Below are positions 9,005-16,828 of a stretch of 64,000 bases of DNA, one piece after another. A program made the position numbers and the translations under genes. Below the pieces are notes generated by a model. The model saw only the letters and a program-made list of their open reading frames with translations. It was not told where the DNA came from and did no database searches. How positions within the stretch are numbered: position 1 is the first letter of the stretch; each line of letters begins with the position of its first letter. The DNA is from Pseudomonas linyingensis (GTDB lineage: Bacteria; Pseudomonadota; Gammaproteobacteria; Pseudomonadales; Pseudomonadaceae): assembly GCF_900109175.1 (NCBI RefSeq), contig NZ_FNZE01000007.1, positions 62,001 through 126,000 of the forward strand, written 5' to 3'.

Positions 9005-9952
9005 ATGATTAACACCGAGTTTTCGCTTTCCGAGCAGGCATCGCTGTGGGTGGACGTAGACGCCGAGCTGGCCATGCTGTCGCCTGATGAATTGGCTGAT
9101 GAATTGAAGTCGGTCGAGTTTTCGTTTTCCGGAAGCGGAACTTTTCCAAAAAACATCACGAGAGCCAGCGCCACGAAAAAGCCACTCAGGCCAAGCGCGG
9201 CGCGGCTTCTGGCGATTCTCTACCTCGGCCACCAGGACAACGTAGCAGTATTAGGAAATCTATACAGAGAACTTAGACTAGCTACCGACCAGGAAGGGAG
9301 GGAGCAGGTACAGACCAGGATCACCAAGCTGGAAGCCAATAACAGATACGCGCAGAGACTCGCTCAGTCCGTTGCCTCCGGCACCGAACTTCACGAGTGG
9401 AGGCGCGTACCTGGAGAACTGAAACGGGCTTTCACTCTGATCGGCTTCGCCTCTCATCGTGACGCCTACGCAATCACCATCCGGCTAGATTCTGGTGTGG
9501 CCGGCGCGGCGCTTACCGCCGCCAAAGGCCAGGCCGATTACCTCTCGGCAATTCTCCGAAGGCTTGGCGTGACCGAGCTGGCTTTCGTGCTGGAGCGCAG
9601 CGACAGAGAAAGCAGCGAGAATAGCCCGTGGCATCTTCACTGCTCAGCCATCATCTCGGCTGACCTGTTGGAAGAGCTGACCAGGGAGCCGATTGGCGCT
9701 GATGGAAAGCCAAAGCCAAGCAAGCTCCGGAAGGCGCTGGCGCTGGACTACCGGCAACGGTACAAGAACAGGGCAGTCGACGTGCAGCCGCTCAGGACGG
9801 CGGGAGCGTGGGGCGTGTATATCACCAAGGATATCGACGTGACCACCCACCGGCTGAAAGGGCGCAGCCCATGCTATGCCAGCCAGAGTGCCAAGAGGGC
9901 AGCCCGCGAGCTGTACGATGGCATGCGGCGATGGCTTACCACTACCTGCTGA
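9005..9952 (+). CDS. Candidate HUH rolling-circle replication initiator (inovirus/phage Rep-like)
   Basis: A 315-aa protein. Its C-terminal half has the layout of an HUH endonuclease. A hydrophobic strand (AFTLIGFASHRDAYAITIRL) resembles motif 1. H210-L-H212 in SPWHLHCSAIIS resembles the metal-binding HUH motif. Y272-x-x-K275 in GVYITKDID resembles the catalytic Tyr motif, 60 residues later. Such proteins nick one strand at an origin and start rolling-circle replication of filamentous phages, plasmids and some integrative elements. The assignment rests on motif order and spacing, not overall similarity. A structured noncoding region follows downstream, a plausible site for an origin. Confidence 0.58.
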   Translation: MINTEFSLSEQASLWVDVDAELAMLSPDELADELKSVEFSFSGSGTFPKNITRASATKKPLRPSAARLLAILYLGHQDNVAVLGNLYRELRLATDQEGREQVQTRITKLEANNRYAQRLAQSVASGTELHEWRRVPGELKRAFTLIGFASHRDAYAITIRLDSGVAGAALTAAKGQADYLSAILRRLGVTELAFVLERSDRESSENSPWHLHCSAIISADLLEELTREPIGADGKPKPSKLRKALALDYRQRYKNRAVDVQPLRTAGAWGVYITKDIDVTTHRLKGRSPCYASQSAKRAARELYDGMRRWLTTTC

Positions 9953-10116
9953 CTTTATTCAGGGCAAAAAAAATAGGCAGTTAGTAACTAACTACCTATT
10001 TAAGTTCAGCAATTGACGATGGATATTGTATCGAACTTCGTCGAAATAAACCAGTCTGCACATTCTCAAGGCTCCCGGCTAATGTGTGCCACCACAACAG
10101 CCAGAAGTAATCCACC

Positions 10117-10278
10117 ATGCAGTATCAGCACATCACCTACGAACAAGCCTGTGAACTCATCGAGCGCCACAACGCAACCGAAGTGGCGGCGCTCGGGCTG
10201 GCGCAGGTATTTCAGGCCGGAACGGCTTACATCATCCTCGGCAGCGCCAGCGAATGCCTGTTGATCGAGGGTGCGTGA
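10117..10278 (+). CDS. Small hypothetical protein (53 aa)
   Basis: Starts MQYQHITYEQACELIERHN and ends in ECLLIEGA. It has amphipathic helices with a hydrophobic strand (TAYIILG) and no membrane segment. It follows the Rep candidate on the same strand, the usual place for a small accessory gene in filamentous-phage-like modules. The function is unknown. Support is the coherent composition of the frame and its position, so confidence is moderate. Confidence 0.45.
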   Translation: MQYQHITYEQACELIERHNATEVAALGLAQVFQAGTAYIILGSASECLLIEGA

Positions 10279-10524
10279 CGGAATAGGTCCAGGTAGCTCC
10301 TGAATGCCGCCCAGCAGTAACGATCAACGAAAGCTGCATGGGGTGGTAGTGGGTGGGGTTGCGGCGCTCTAGTGGCAATGGTTCGCGGGTTAAAATCCTG
10401 ATTGATTGCCAGGCTGGTAGGCGCTATTTTCGCCTGCACCATCCACCGCCCTCTATGAGGGTGTGGCACTGTGCGAGTGATAGCGGACGACTACCCCTTA
10501 TGAATCAGGCAGTTATGGTTGGGT

Positions 10525-10557
10525 AGTGGCGAAAGTCGTACCTCCCCCGGCCCCATT
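10525..10557 (+). repeat. ssrA-3'-end-like scrap, possible internal att site
   Basis: The segment from AGTGGCG to CTCCCCCGGCCCCATTA resembles the tmRNA end (AGCTGGCGGAC...ATCCCCCCGGCTCCACCA). It is followed 11 nt later by a hairpin ending GGGGCTTATGC, just as the true ssrA end is followed by one ending GGGGCTTTGTGC. It may mark the junction of two stacked elements. Confidence 0.4.
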
Positions 10558-10568
10558 ATGTCAGAGCA

Positions 10569-10611
10569 GCATAAGCCATTGATTTTCCGAGCGAAGATCA
10601 GGGGCTTATGC
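10569..10611. terminator. Long hairpin at the 3' side of the EVE/DUF3883 gene
   Basis: The outer stem is GCATAAGCC/GGCTTATGC (9 bp). The inner stem is GATTTTC/GAAGATC with one wobble pair. It lies about 40 bp past the end of the minus-strand nuclease gene and could terminate it. Confidence 0.5.
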
Positions 10612-10648
10612 TTTCGACACCCTTCGACTGTTCCGAAAGTGTCATACC

Positions 10649-11866
10649 TTACTCAGAATTCAGATCGCCTTGAGCAGCAGGCTCTATACCGACCTCTACC
10701 CGGTAGGTGATTGGGGTCATGACCATATTGAGAAGCTGACTGCCTGTCAGGCGATACTCCTGATACTCCCCCTTGGACTGGTCCAAGGAGTGAATACGAA
10801 CAACCTCTAACTGCTCAGCATTGAGGGCGGCGAAATTCCGTTCGTTCTCTGTAAGGAAGAAAGGGGTATTCGCATCACCAGTAGTGGTCTTAACCTCAAT
10901 GAAATATATAGATATCCCATCTTGGGTGAGCCTAACCGAACGGATGTCATAACCGGCCCCATCACCCTCTACATGAGGCACATCGACAACCCGGAACTTG
11001 TTTTCCTCACCAAGCTCGACTGAGACGCGCTCAATCTCTCGCTTCAGGACGATTTTCTCTCCCAGCCTTCCGAGAGCTTGGTTTGCCGCAGCTTCTTGTA
11101 GGTAGTCCTTGCTTCGAGTAGCACCCTTCCGGCTGGCAGACTTAGTCGATGGGCGAGCCATTCTTCTAGTAGGAGATGAATTACCTATACAGACATAGTC
11201 AGACGCATCTAAAGGTGGGGGCGTTATCGGCAGTTCTAGCGGCTCCGGTAGGTAGTAGCTGCGCCGAGTTGCAGAAGTAGCATGGGATTTGAATATATCT
11301 GCCAGCTTGTCGGTCTTGTTCAGTAGCCGCTGACCATTGCTCGCAGGTGCGTAGGTAAACCCCTTGTTTGCCATCTCTTTTAGGGTCAGGCGATTCCTAG
11401 CCAAGTGATGGATATGAACGTTCAAATCAAGCTGGCGCTCTTTGCAGCGCTCAATTGCCTCCTGAACTGCCTGAGCCGGTATCTGATCAACATCGCCGAA
11501 CCATAGAACGTCCGAAAAATGCACAAGATTCGGCCATATTCTGGGGGATTCGTTGAAGTTGCTCTCGATCACCTCAGAAAGCCATCGCGGCTCAGTCTTC
11601 CTCGAGGTGCTGCCGACGATGCCTGCCCCGATGAAGCCTGAAGCGTCAGGTGAGGGCTTGCTTTTAGTAACAAACGTCAAATTTGGGCGCGAAGCCTGAA
11701 AAATAAATACATCTCCCGGCTTTAGCTTTCCCCAAAAGTCCTGTTTGTCGGTATCAAATCCCCAGAAGCCTGTGGCCAACGTCGTTAGCCAATGCTCAAT
11801 ATTGCCGCATACCTTGATAGCTTGGCCGCTTTTTATGGTCTCAATGATTTGAGTGGTAATGTCCAT
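10649..11866 (-). CDS. EVE-like domain + DUF3883 (PD-(D/E)xK) nuclease, candidate modification-dependent restriction enzyme
   Basis: A 405-aa protein. Residues about 25-130 look like an EVE/PUA-type reader fold: WGKLKPGDVFIFQAS, then GFIGAGIVG...EPRW, then a VLWFGDVDQIP strand. A basic linker rich in S, R and K follows (about 225-255). The C-terminal domain fits DUF3883, with E270 in GRLGEKIV, D307 in GAGYDIRS and E324-V-K326 in YFIEVKTT, the residues of a PD-(D/E)xK active site. EVE domains bind modified bases, so a reader-plus-nuclease arrangement suggests cleavage of modified phage DNA. The EVE call is by eye and less certain than DUF3883. It is transcribed after the MazG-like gene with a 5-nt gap. 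Confidence 0.7.
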   Translation of the reverse strand: MDITTQIIETIKSGQAIKVCGNIEHWLTTLATGFWGFDTDKQDFWGKLKPGDVFIFQASRPNLTFVTKSKPSPDASGFIGAGIVGSTSRKTEPRWLSEVIESNFNESPRIWPNLVHFSDVLWFGDVDQIPAQAVQEAIERCKERQLDLNVHIHHLARNRLTLKEMANKGFTYAPASNGQRLLNKTDKLADIFKSHATSATRRSYYLPEPLELPITPPPLDASDYVCIGNSSPTRRMARPSTKSASRKGATRSKDYLQEAAANQALGRLGEKIVLKREIERVSVELGEENKFRVVDVPHVEGDGAGYDIRSVRLTQDGISIYFIEVKTTTGDANTPFFLTENERNFAALNAEQLEVVRIHSLDQSKGEYQEYRLTGSQLLNMVMTPITYRVEVGIEPAAQGDLNSE

Positions 11867-11871
11867 ATTAG

Positions 11872-12222
11872 TTATAACTCATTGTGCTTCTTGGCATTCC
11901 CACGAGCTTTCTCGACTGGGTACTTTTCGGCGTTAATACGTAGCTTCCGATCCACCACTGCTTGCAAATCCAGGGAAAGCACGTCGGCGAAGCGCAGTAG
12001 ATACAAGGTGACGTCAGCCACTTCCTCCTCAACCTTGCGCATGCTCTCGGCGTCACCCTTGATCGCCGCCGCCTGAGAATCAGTCAGCCACTGAAAAATC
12101 TCGAGCAGCTCAGACGCCTCCACAGCCAATGCAGAAGCAAGATTCTTCGGGGTATGGAACTGCTCCCAATCTCTCTCTCGTGCAAAATCACGCAGTTGCT
12201 GCTGAATCTGCTCGACGTCCAT
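11872..12222 (-). CDS. MazG-like nucleotide pyrophosphohydrolase
   Basis: A 116-aa all-alpha NTP pyrophosphatase of the MazG/dCTPase type. The metal-binding pattern is intact: E35-x2-E38 (VEASELLEIFQW) and E67-x2-D70 (EEEVADVTLYL). These enzymes hydrolyse dNTPs (often dCTP or modified forms) to the monophosphate. It is first gene of a two-gene unit with the EVE/DUF3883 nuclease. Removal of noncanonical nucleotides or shrinkage of the dNTP pool during infection would complement a modification-dependent nuclease, but this link is inferred. Confidence 0.85.
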   Translation of the reverse strand: MDVEQIQQQLRDFARERDWEQFHTPKNLASALAVEASELLEIFQWLTDSQAAAIKGDAESMRKVEEEVADVTLYLLRFADVLSLDLQAVVDRKLRINAEKYPVEKARGNAKKHNEL

Positions 12223-12255
12223 TGAGTCCCTCCGACCATCGATAGCAATAAGGCT

Positions 12256-12576
12256 CTATCTTCTCAGAAGCTCTGCTCCCAGACTAGGAGCGGAAGAAGT
12301 CGCTCCGAATGCCTGTCCCGCGAGCGGACTCAACCTCACCGCCTCCGTAAGATGCTCTGGAGCCAAATGCGCATAGCGCATAGTCATGGCCAAACTGGAG
12401 TGGCCCAGGATCTTCTGCAGAGTGAGGATGTTCCCCTCCTTCTGCATGAAGTGGCTGGCGAAGGTGTGGCGGAGTGCGTGGGTGGCTTTGCCCTGGGGTG
12501 GTTCGATGCCGGAGCGATCCAGGGCTCGGCGAAAAGCGTTGACGCTGACGATGGTGACGCTTCCAGTGATTGCGAG
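12256..12576 (-). pseudogene. Integrase remnant (C-terminal end of a tyrosine recombinase)
   Basis: From an in-frame TGA at 12577-12579 the frame reads through AFRRALDRSGIEPPQGK, THALRHTFASHFMQKEG, ILGHSSLAMTMRYAHLAPEH to the stop at 12256. It holds the H-x-L-R box, the second His (LGHSS) and the catalytic Tyr (MRYAHL), but all upstream domains, about two thirds of a normal integrase, are missing. It is unrelated in sequence to the intact integrase at 2941 and probably served the element that brought the MazG/EVE unit. Confidence 0.85.
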
Positions 12577-12990
12577 TCAGCTACTCCAGGGCGGGATCAA
12601 TCGGCGCGGTGCGCGCCTTACTCGATTTGGTTTTGCTGTAAGTAACGGCCTCATTCCACAACCTAGCCGGCACCAATCCCTCAGCCTCTGACCAGAACTG
12701 CGCCAAGAACCGCCCTCAAATACAGTCGAGCTAGCATCATTAATCCCTAAGTTTTCTCCCGTACCCCGAGACCGAATGATCGCAAAACGCATCCAAAGAA
12801 ACCAAAAAAGCGGCGCATCAGGATGCAGGTTCAAATCCACACCTGGGGGGCTTGCCACCCAACTGACGGCCACGTAGATTCTTACTGAACCATCAACCAG
12901 CTCCACCTGGGTGTGACATCGCGATGGTGGTGCGGGGCCTCAAGCACACGATTTAGCGGCTTGCAGGGGGAGAAAAGCTTACGGTTGACC

Positions 12991-13009
12991 ATCCCCCCGG
13001 CTCCACCAA
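12991..13009 (+). repeat. Right attachment repeat (attR) of the ssrA element
   Basis: Identical over 19 bp to 2811-2829 and in the same orientation. The bases upstream no longer resemble the rest of ssrA, as expected for the far end of an integrated element. Confidence 0.85.
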
Positions 13010-13200
13010 AACCTGACGCAAAGCCCCGAACTCCGGGGCTTTGCGCTGTCTGGGTCTGTCGTTTTCGGCCGGCGCGCTGCTGGTAGATCGCCTCCGCATG
13101 AGGTCCGCCGTTGCTCGGCATGCAGCCTGCCGCATCTTCCTGATGTTCAACCGCCGCGGCGCTTTCCTGCTGCCCTGGCGGGTTGCTGAACCATCGCGTT
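12991..13200 (+). pseudogene. Degenerate copy of an ssrA-element left end with integrase start remnant
   Basis: After the att core this segment repeats the order seen at 2811-3020: a GCCCCG/CGGGGC hairpin, a GTCTGTCGTTTTCGGC segment, then an ATG at 13120 beginning ATGCAGCCTGCC (the intact integrase begins ATGAAGCCTGCC). The core-to-ATG distance is 129 bp here and 130 bp at the left end. After about 60 bases the frame is broken. It is best read as the scar of an older, related element at the same site. Confidence 0.65.
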
Positions 13201-13249
13201 CCTTGAGTGGGCGTGGCTGCTTTGGCAGCGCTCTTCCCTGTGTGACCTC

Positions 13250-13699
13250 TCAGCCAAAGAACTTGCCCAGCATCCGCGCCACGAAGCCGCCTTCGAGGCT
13301 TCTCTTGACGTAATTGACGTAGTGCTTGTCGTCGCGCTTGATGTGGTTGGTCAGCCACAGGCCGATGTCGCTGCGCACTTCGCGGGCAAGACGGATCGGA
13401 TCCTCGCCGCTGCCGAAGCGCACGCGATAGGAGTCGGCGCGTTCCTTGAAGCGCTCGTGCACCTCGTGATGTGCATCCAGCATCGGGTAGCCGGCCTTTT
13501 CCATCAGGCTTTCTTCGAAGGTGTTGTGGGCGATCGCATAGTCGATCAGTGACTTGATGACGTGCTCGATCTGCTCGACGGATTTGCGGGAGATGGCCTG
13601 ATCGATCTCCTTCAGGTACTCGAATATGCGCTTGTGCTGCTCATCGATGATGTCGATGCCGGTTTCAAAGTCGGCAGTCCAGCTGATCGCAATTGCCAT
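13250..13699 (-). CDS. Bacteriohemerythrin
   Basis: O2-binding di-iron protein of 149 aa. It begins W7-TADFETGIDIIDEQHKRIF, the hallmark of the family, followed by AHNTFEESLM, a HHEVH segment and the final LTNHIKRDD helix, which together give the His/Asp/Glu iron ligands. A single domain and no signal peptide indicate a cytosolic protein. In Pseudomonas such proteins bind O2 for delivery or sensing. It is the first chromosomal gene after the ssrA element and is transcribed toward it. Confidence 0.92.
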   Translation of the reverse strand: MAIAISWTADFETGIDIIDEQHKRIFEYLKEIDQAISRKSVEQIEHVIKSLIDYAIAHNTFEESLMEKAGYPMLDAHHEVHERFKERADSYRVRFGSGEDPIRLAREVRSDIGLWLTNHIKRDDKHYVNYVKRSLEGGFVARMLGKFFG

Positions 13700-14029
13700 G
13701 GCTCTTCCTCGCTGAGTACTTGAGTGTTACGGAGTGGGTCCGGTATCCATTGCAAAGCAAGTCTAATGCCACATTGTTTCTGTGGTTTTACCATGCCATT
13801 ACTGCGCGGATTCGGGCGGGTGTTGCGCTGGCGATTGCCGGGTGGTGGGTAGGCTAGAGGTAGGTGTGCGCTTTTTTGGTGCGATCGTTGTGTTGCGCTA
13901 CCAGGCCTGGCGGCGCTGACTGGAGGGCTGCGAGTGGCGGCGATGAGTGCCGGCGCACAGGCAGGATCGGGCTGGGCGACGGATACTTGTCAGGGTTGCT
14001 CCCTGCCATCCCTTTGCGAGAGTCGCCCC
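13700..14029. other. Intergenic region, divergent promoters
   Basis: This 330-bp gap lies between the divergent hemerythrin and lipoprotein genes. The part near 13765-13800 is AT-richer and may hold the hemerythrin promoter. No RNA gene, repeat or convincing small gene was recognised. Confidence 0.35.
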
Positions 14030-14530
14030 ATGTCCAGTCTCGTTGCTCCGCCTGTTGCCCGCGCCGTCCGCTTCCTGCTGGGCGCTCTGTTGGTGCTGAC
14101 CCTGAGTGCCTGTGCGGCACTCGGTGTCCGTGACCCTCTCAACATACAGGTGGTCGGCGTCGAGCCCTTGCCGGGCGAGGGCCTGGAAATGCGCTTCGCG
14201 GTGAAGCTGCGGGTGCAGAATCCCAATACGACGCCGATCGACTACGACGGCATTGCGCTGGAACTGAAGGTCAACGAGCGGTCGCTGGCTCGCGGGGTGA
14301 GTGCCCAGAGCGGCAGCGTGCCGCGCTTTGGCGAGACGGTGCTGGTGGTGCCGGTGAGCATCTCGGCGTTTGCCGCCGTGCGTCAGGCGCTGGGGCTGGC
14401 CGAGAACGCCCGGCTGGACAGCCTGCCCTACGTGCTGCGCGGCAAGCTCGGCGGCGGCCTGTTGGGCGGCCGTCGCTTCAGCGATGCGGGCACGCTCGAT
14501 CTCTCCGCGGTGGGGAAGGCCCGTCGCTGA
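14030..14530 (+). CDS. LEA type 2 / WHy-domain lipoprotein
   Basis: A 166-aa exported lipoprotein. The signal peptide ends in a lipobox LSAC (cysteine near residue 26). The mature part has the water-stress/hypersensitive (LEA14-like) beta-sandwich: MRFAVKLRVQNPNTTPIDYDG, then a VPVSISAF strand and a C-terminal LRGKLGGG. An open frame continues upstream of 14030, but the signal peptide fixes this start. The family is conserved in Pseudomonas, linked to stress protection of the envelope; its exact role is not established. Confidence 0.85.
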   Translation: MSSLVAPPVARAVRFLLGALLVLTLSACAALGVRDPLNIQVVGVEPLPGEGLEMRFAVKLRVQNPNTTPIDYDGIALELKVNERSLARGVSAQSGSVPRFGETVLVVPVSISAFAAVRQALGLAENARLDSLPYVLRGKLGGGLLGGRRFSDAGTLDLSAVGKARR

Positions 14531-14540
14531 AGACGCCGGC

Positions 14541-14732
14541 TCAGCCGGCCAGGTCCCAGAGGCGGTCGTCCTTGAGGGTATGGGTAGGAATGTAGCGCGG
14601 CTCGCCACTGACCTCTTCCAGCTCGGTCAGCCCGGCGAGCTGGTTGACGATGCGATAGCGCTTGCCGGCGGTTTTGTCCTTGAGCGGATACAGCTCGGCA
14701 ATCTGGGTGGCCAGTTCGGTGAGGGTGGACAT
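14541..14732 (-). CDS. Conserved small hypothetical protein
   Basis: A 63-aa protein starting MSTLTELATQIAELYPLKD. The ATG at 14732 has a GGAG site about 9 nt upstream; an in-frame ATG at 14753 would add seven residues without a site. It has an amphipathic N-terminal helix followed by short strands (KRYRIVNQL, PRYIPTHTL). It is convergent with the lipoprotein gene, with ten bases between them. I recognise no family function. Confidence 0.7.
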   Translation of the reverse strand: MSTLTELATQIAELYPLKDKTAGKRYRIVNQLAGLTELEEVSGEPRYIPTHTLKDDRLWDLAG

Positions 14733-15069
14733 GACACTGCTCCGTGAATCCATGGCAGCTATTTACCGTGTGCGAGTTACAGTCGTGCGAACGTGCGAGC
14801 AATAAGTGTGCCGTTTGTCGGTGGGTGCGTGCGGCAATGTCTTTCAGATCTTCTGTTGTTGCCTGGGTGTGGGGGAGGGCGCCGGCCAGTCGTGCAGCTG
14901 GGCGTCGATCATCTGCGGGGGTGTCGTTCGGCAGCGAGGCGCGCGCTGATTGAGTGGGCGAGGCATTGCCATCGCGCGGCTATTTACAAACATGCTCGAA
15001 TGTATATAAAACGGACGGTCTTGCTGCGTCAGTGCATCGGCGTTGCGCTATCCCCGTCCTGGAGTTCTG
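14733..15069. other. Intergenic region upstream of the MFS exporter
   Basis: These 337 bp between a minus-strand small gene and the exporter include an AT-rich stretch (14978-15012, with TATATAAAA) that may hold the exporter promoter. No gene, RNA or repeat was recognised. Confidence 0.35.
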
Positions 15070-16278
15070 ATGCCGTTACGTCTCTTGTTGATCCTTGGCG
15101 CCCTGACGGCGTTTGCGCCGCTGGCGATCGATTTCTACCTGCCGAGTTTTCCGGCGCTGGCGCAGGCCTTCGCCACCGACGTCGAGCACGTGCAGTACAG
15201 TCTGGCGGCCTATTTCATCGGGCTGGCCATTGGTCAGTTGCTCTACGGGCCGCTGGCCGACCGCTTCGGCCGGCGCCCGCCGCTGCTGTTCGGCGTGGCG
15301 CTGTTCACCCTGGCTTCGTTCGTCTGCGCGCTGGCGCCGAGCCTCGACTGGTTGATCGCTGCGCGTTTCGTCCAGGCCCTGGGAGGCTGTGCCGGCATGG
15401 TGGTGGCGCGTGCGGTGGTACGCGACCTGTGCAATCCGGTCAGCTCGGCGAAGGTGTTCTCCCAACTGATGCTGGTGATGGGATTGGCGCCGATTCTTGC
15501 GCCGGCCGCGGGCGGGGCGCTGCTGGCGCTGTCCGGCTGGCAGGCGATCTTCGTCTGTCTGGGGTTGTTCGCGGCGCTCTGTCTGCTGCTGGTGGTGCTC
15601 TGGCTGCCGGAGACGCGACCGCAGGATGCGCCTCCGGCCCCGTTGGCTGGGGCGCTCGGTCAGTATCGGCGGCTGCTGGCCGATCGGGCGTTCATCGGCC
15701 ATGCGCTGACCGGCGGTCTGGCGATGGCGGCGATGTTCGCCTATATCGCCGGCTCGCCGTTCGTGTTCATCGACCTCTACAGGGTGCCGGCTCAGCAGTA
15801 CGGCTGGCTGTTCGGCAGCAATGCCGCCGGTTTCGTTCTGGTTGCCCAGTTCAATTCGCGCCTGCTGCGGCGGCGCGGGCCGGGGTTCTGGGTGCCGCGA
15901 GGGGTGGCGTTCTACCTGCTCTGTGCGCTGGCGCTGTTCGGCGTGGCGCTGTGGCAGCCGGCGGCGCTGTGGTCGCTGCTGGTGCCGCTGTTCTGCTGCA
16001 TCGCCACCCTCGGCATGGTGCTGCCGAATGCCTCGGCCTGCGCGATGGCCGGGCAGGGTGCGCACGCCGGCAGTGCCTCGGCGCTGCTCGGCAGCCTGCA
16101 GTTCGCCATTGCCGCGCTGGCCGCGTCGCTGGTCGGTGTGCTGCACGATGGCACGGCGCGGCCGATGGCGCTGGTGATGCTGGTGTGTGCCAGTGGTGCG
16201 CTGCTGGTGGCCTGGCGCACGGCGCAGTACCGGCCGGATATCGCCAATCCCGGGGTGGTGGAGGAGGGGGCGGTGTAG
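15070..16278 (+). CDS. Bcr/CflA-family multidrug efflux MFS transporter
   Basis: A 402-aa inner-membrane protein with 12 hydrophobic segments. The N-terminal half has the drug:H+ antiporter signatures: FAPLAIDFYLPSFPAL in helix 1, then GPLADRFGRRPPLL (motif A) in the helix 2-3 loop, and the LAPILAPAAGG segment (motif C, antiporter) in helix 5. The family exports bicyclomycin, chloramphenicol-like drugs or sulfonamides; the substrate here cannot be told. The ATG at 15070 is preceded by GGAG. It is monocistronic. Confidence 0.92.
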   Translation: MPLRLLLILGALTAFAPLAIDFYLPSFPALAQAFATDVEHVQYSLAAYFIGLAIGQLLYGPLADRFGRRPPLLFGVALFTLASFVCALAPSLDWLIAARFVQALGGCAGMVVARAVVRDLCNPVSSAKVFSQLMLVMGLAPILAPAAGGALLALSGWQAIFVCLGLFAALCLLLVVLWLPETRPQDAPPAPLAGALGQYRRLLADRAFIGHALTGGLAMAAMFAYIAGSPFVFIDLYRVPAQQYGWLFGSNAAGFVLVAQFNSRLLRRRGPGFWVPRGVAFYLLCALALFGVALWQPAALWSLLVPLFCCIATLGMVLPNASACAMAGQGAHAGSASALLGSLQFAIAALAASLVGVLHDGTARPMALVMLVCASGALLVAWRTAQYRPDIANPGVVEEGAV

Positions 16279-16361
16279 CCGAGAGTAGCGGGCGCATCCC
16301 GGATGCCGGGTGCGCCGACCGCTTGTCTGGGGTCGGCAAGCACTTTCCTGCAGGCAACAAA

Positions 16362-16381
16362 AAACCGGCCGCAGCCGGTTT
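16362..16381 (-). terminator. Terminator of rpsT
   Basis: Stem AAACCGGC/GCCGGTTT with a 4-nt loop, followed on the minus strand by a T run (complement of AACAAAAAA). It lies 18 bp after the rpsT stop. Confidence 0.88.
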
Positions 16382-16398
16382 CTTGTCGGAACAGAAGC

Positions 16399-16668
16399 TT
16401 AAGCCTGAGCGAGGGCCTTGATGTGGCCGTTCAGGCGGCTCTTGTGACGAGCAGCTTTGTTCTTGTGGATGATGCCTTTGTCAGCCAGGCGGTCGATCAC
16501 CGGTACAGCAGCGGTGTAGGCGACTTGAGCCTTGGCCAGGTCTTTGGCGTCGATAGCCTTGACCACGTTCTTGATGTAGGTACGCACCATCGAGCGCAGG
16601 CTGGCGTTGTGGCTGCGGCGCTTCTCAGCCTGTCTGGCGCGTTTTTTGGCGGAGGGGGAGTTTGCCAC
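16399..16668 (-). CDS. rpsT: 30S ribosomal protein S20
   Basis: An 89-aa, very basic helical protein that binds 16S rRNA early in 30S assembly. It begins [13 protein letters not shown] with the family signatures [17 protein letters not shown] and [15 protein letters not shown]. The start codon is GTG with a GGAG site upstream. It is divergent from murJ, the usual arrangement in Pseudomonas. Confidence 0.98.
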   Translation of the reverse strand: MANSPSAKKRARQAEKRRSHNASLRSMVRTYIKNVVKAIDAKDLAKAQVAYTAAVPVIDRLADKGIIHKNKAARHKSRLNGHIKALAQA

Positions 16669-16828
16669 CGTCGAGCTCCTCGAATACTGGGGGATACCAA
16701 ATAATAAGGCCGCGAATCATGCCGATGCCTGACTCCATTGTCAAGCGCCAAAGGCGGCCGTCGATTGCTGGTCGGACGGGCTAGCCCTAGCTTAAACTCG
16801 CCGACCTTTGCAGGGTGGGGATTAAAGC

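Larger units (their letters stand above)
10279..10648. other. Noncoding structured region with att-like scrap
   Basis: No gene is apparent in these 370 bp. The left part has GT-rich tracts (10337-10358) complementary in part to CACCATCCACCGCCC further on, and a small hairpin (GGCG-CTATTTT-CGCC). This suggests extended secondary structure and a possible origin for the upstream Rep candidate. The right part holds an ssrA-3'-like segment at 10525-10557 and a long hairpin at 10569-10611. Confidence 0.4.
2811..13009. mobile_element. Composite integrative element in ssrA (about 10.2 kb)
   Basis: Bounded by 19-bp direct repeats. It carries an integrase at the left end, a DUF262/HEPN operon, a serine recombinase, phage-like small genes with an HUH Rep candidate, an EVE-like/DUF3883 nuclease with a MazG-like enzyme, and an integrase remnant at the right end. 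The cargo genes are visibly more AT-rich than the flanking chromosome. No structural phage or conjugation genes were seen. Internal att-like scraps (10525-10557, 12821-12850) and a decayed left-end copy after 12991 indicate that more than one element was stacked here. Confidence 0.85.
12577..13249. other. Decayed right-end region of the ssrA element
   Basis: This 670-bp stretch has no credible gene. It holds a degraded tmRNA-end-like segment (12821-12850, GGATGCAGGTTCAAATCCAC), the right att repeat (12991-13009), a terminator-like hairpin (13020-13042) and a degenerate copy of the element's left end (12991 to about 13200). Several short open frames here lack ribosome-binding sites and family resemblance. 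Confidence 0.6.

Noticed and set aside
10380-10440. tRNA-like segment (GGTTCGCGGGTTAAAATCC)
   Set aside because: No acceptor or D-arm pairing could be built; only a T-arm-like word.
12882-13358. 158-codon minus-strand frame across attR
   Set aside because: Covers the att core, a terminator hairpin and the decayed integrase start; composition is erratic and it overlaps the hemerythrin 3' end.
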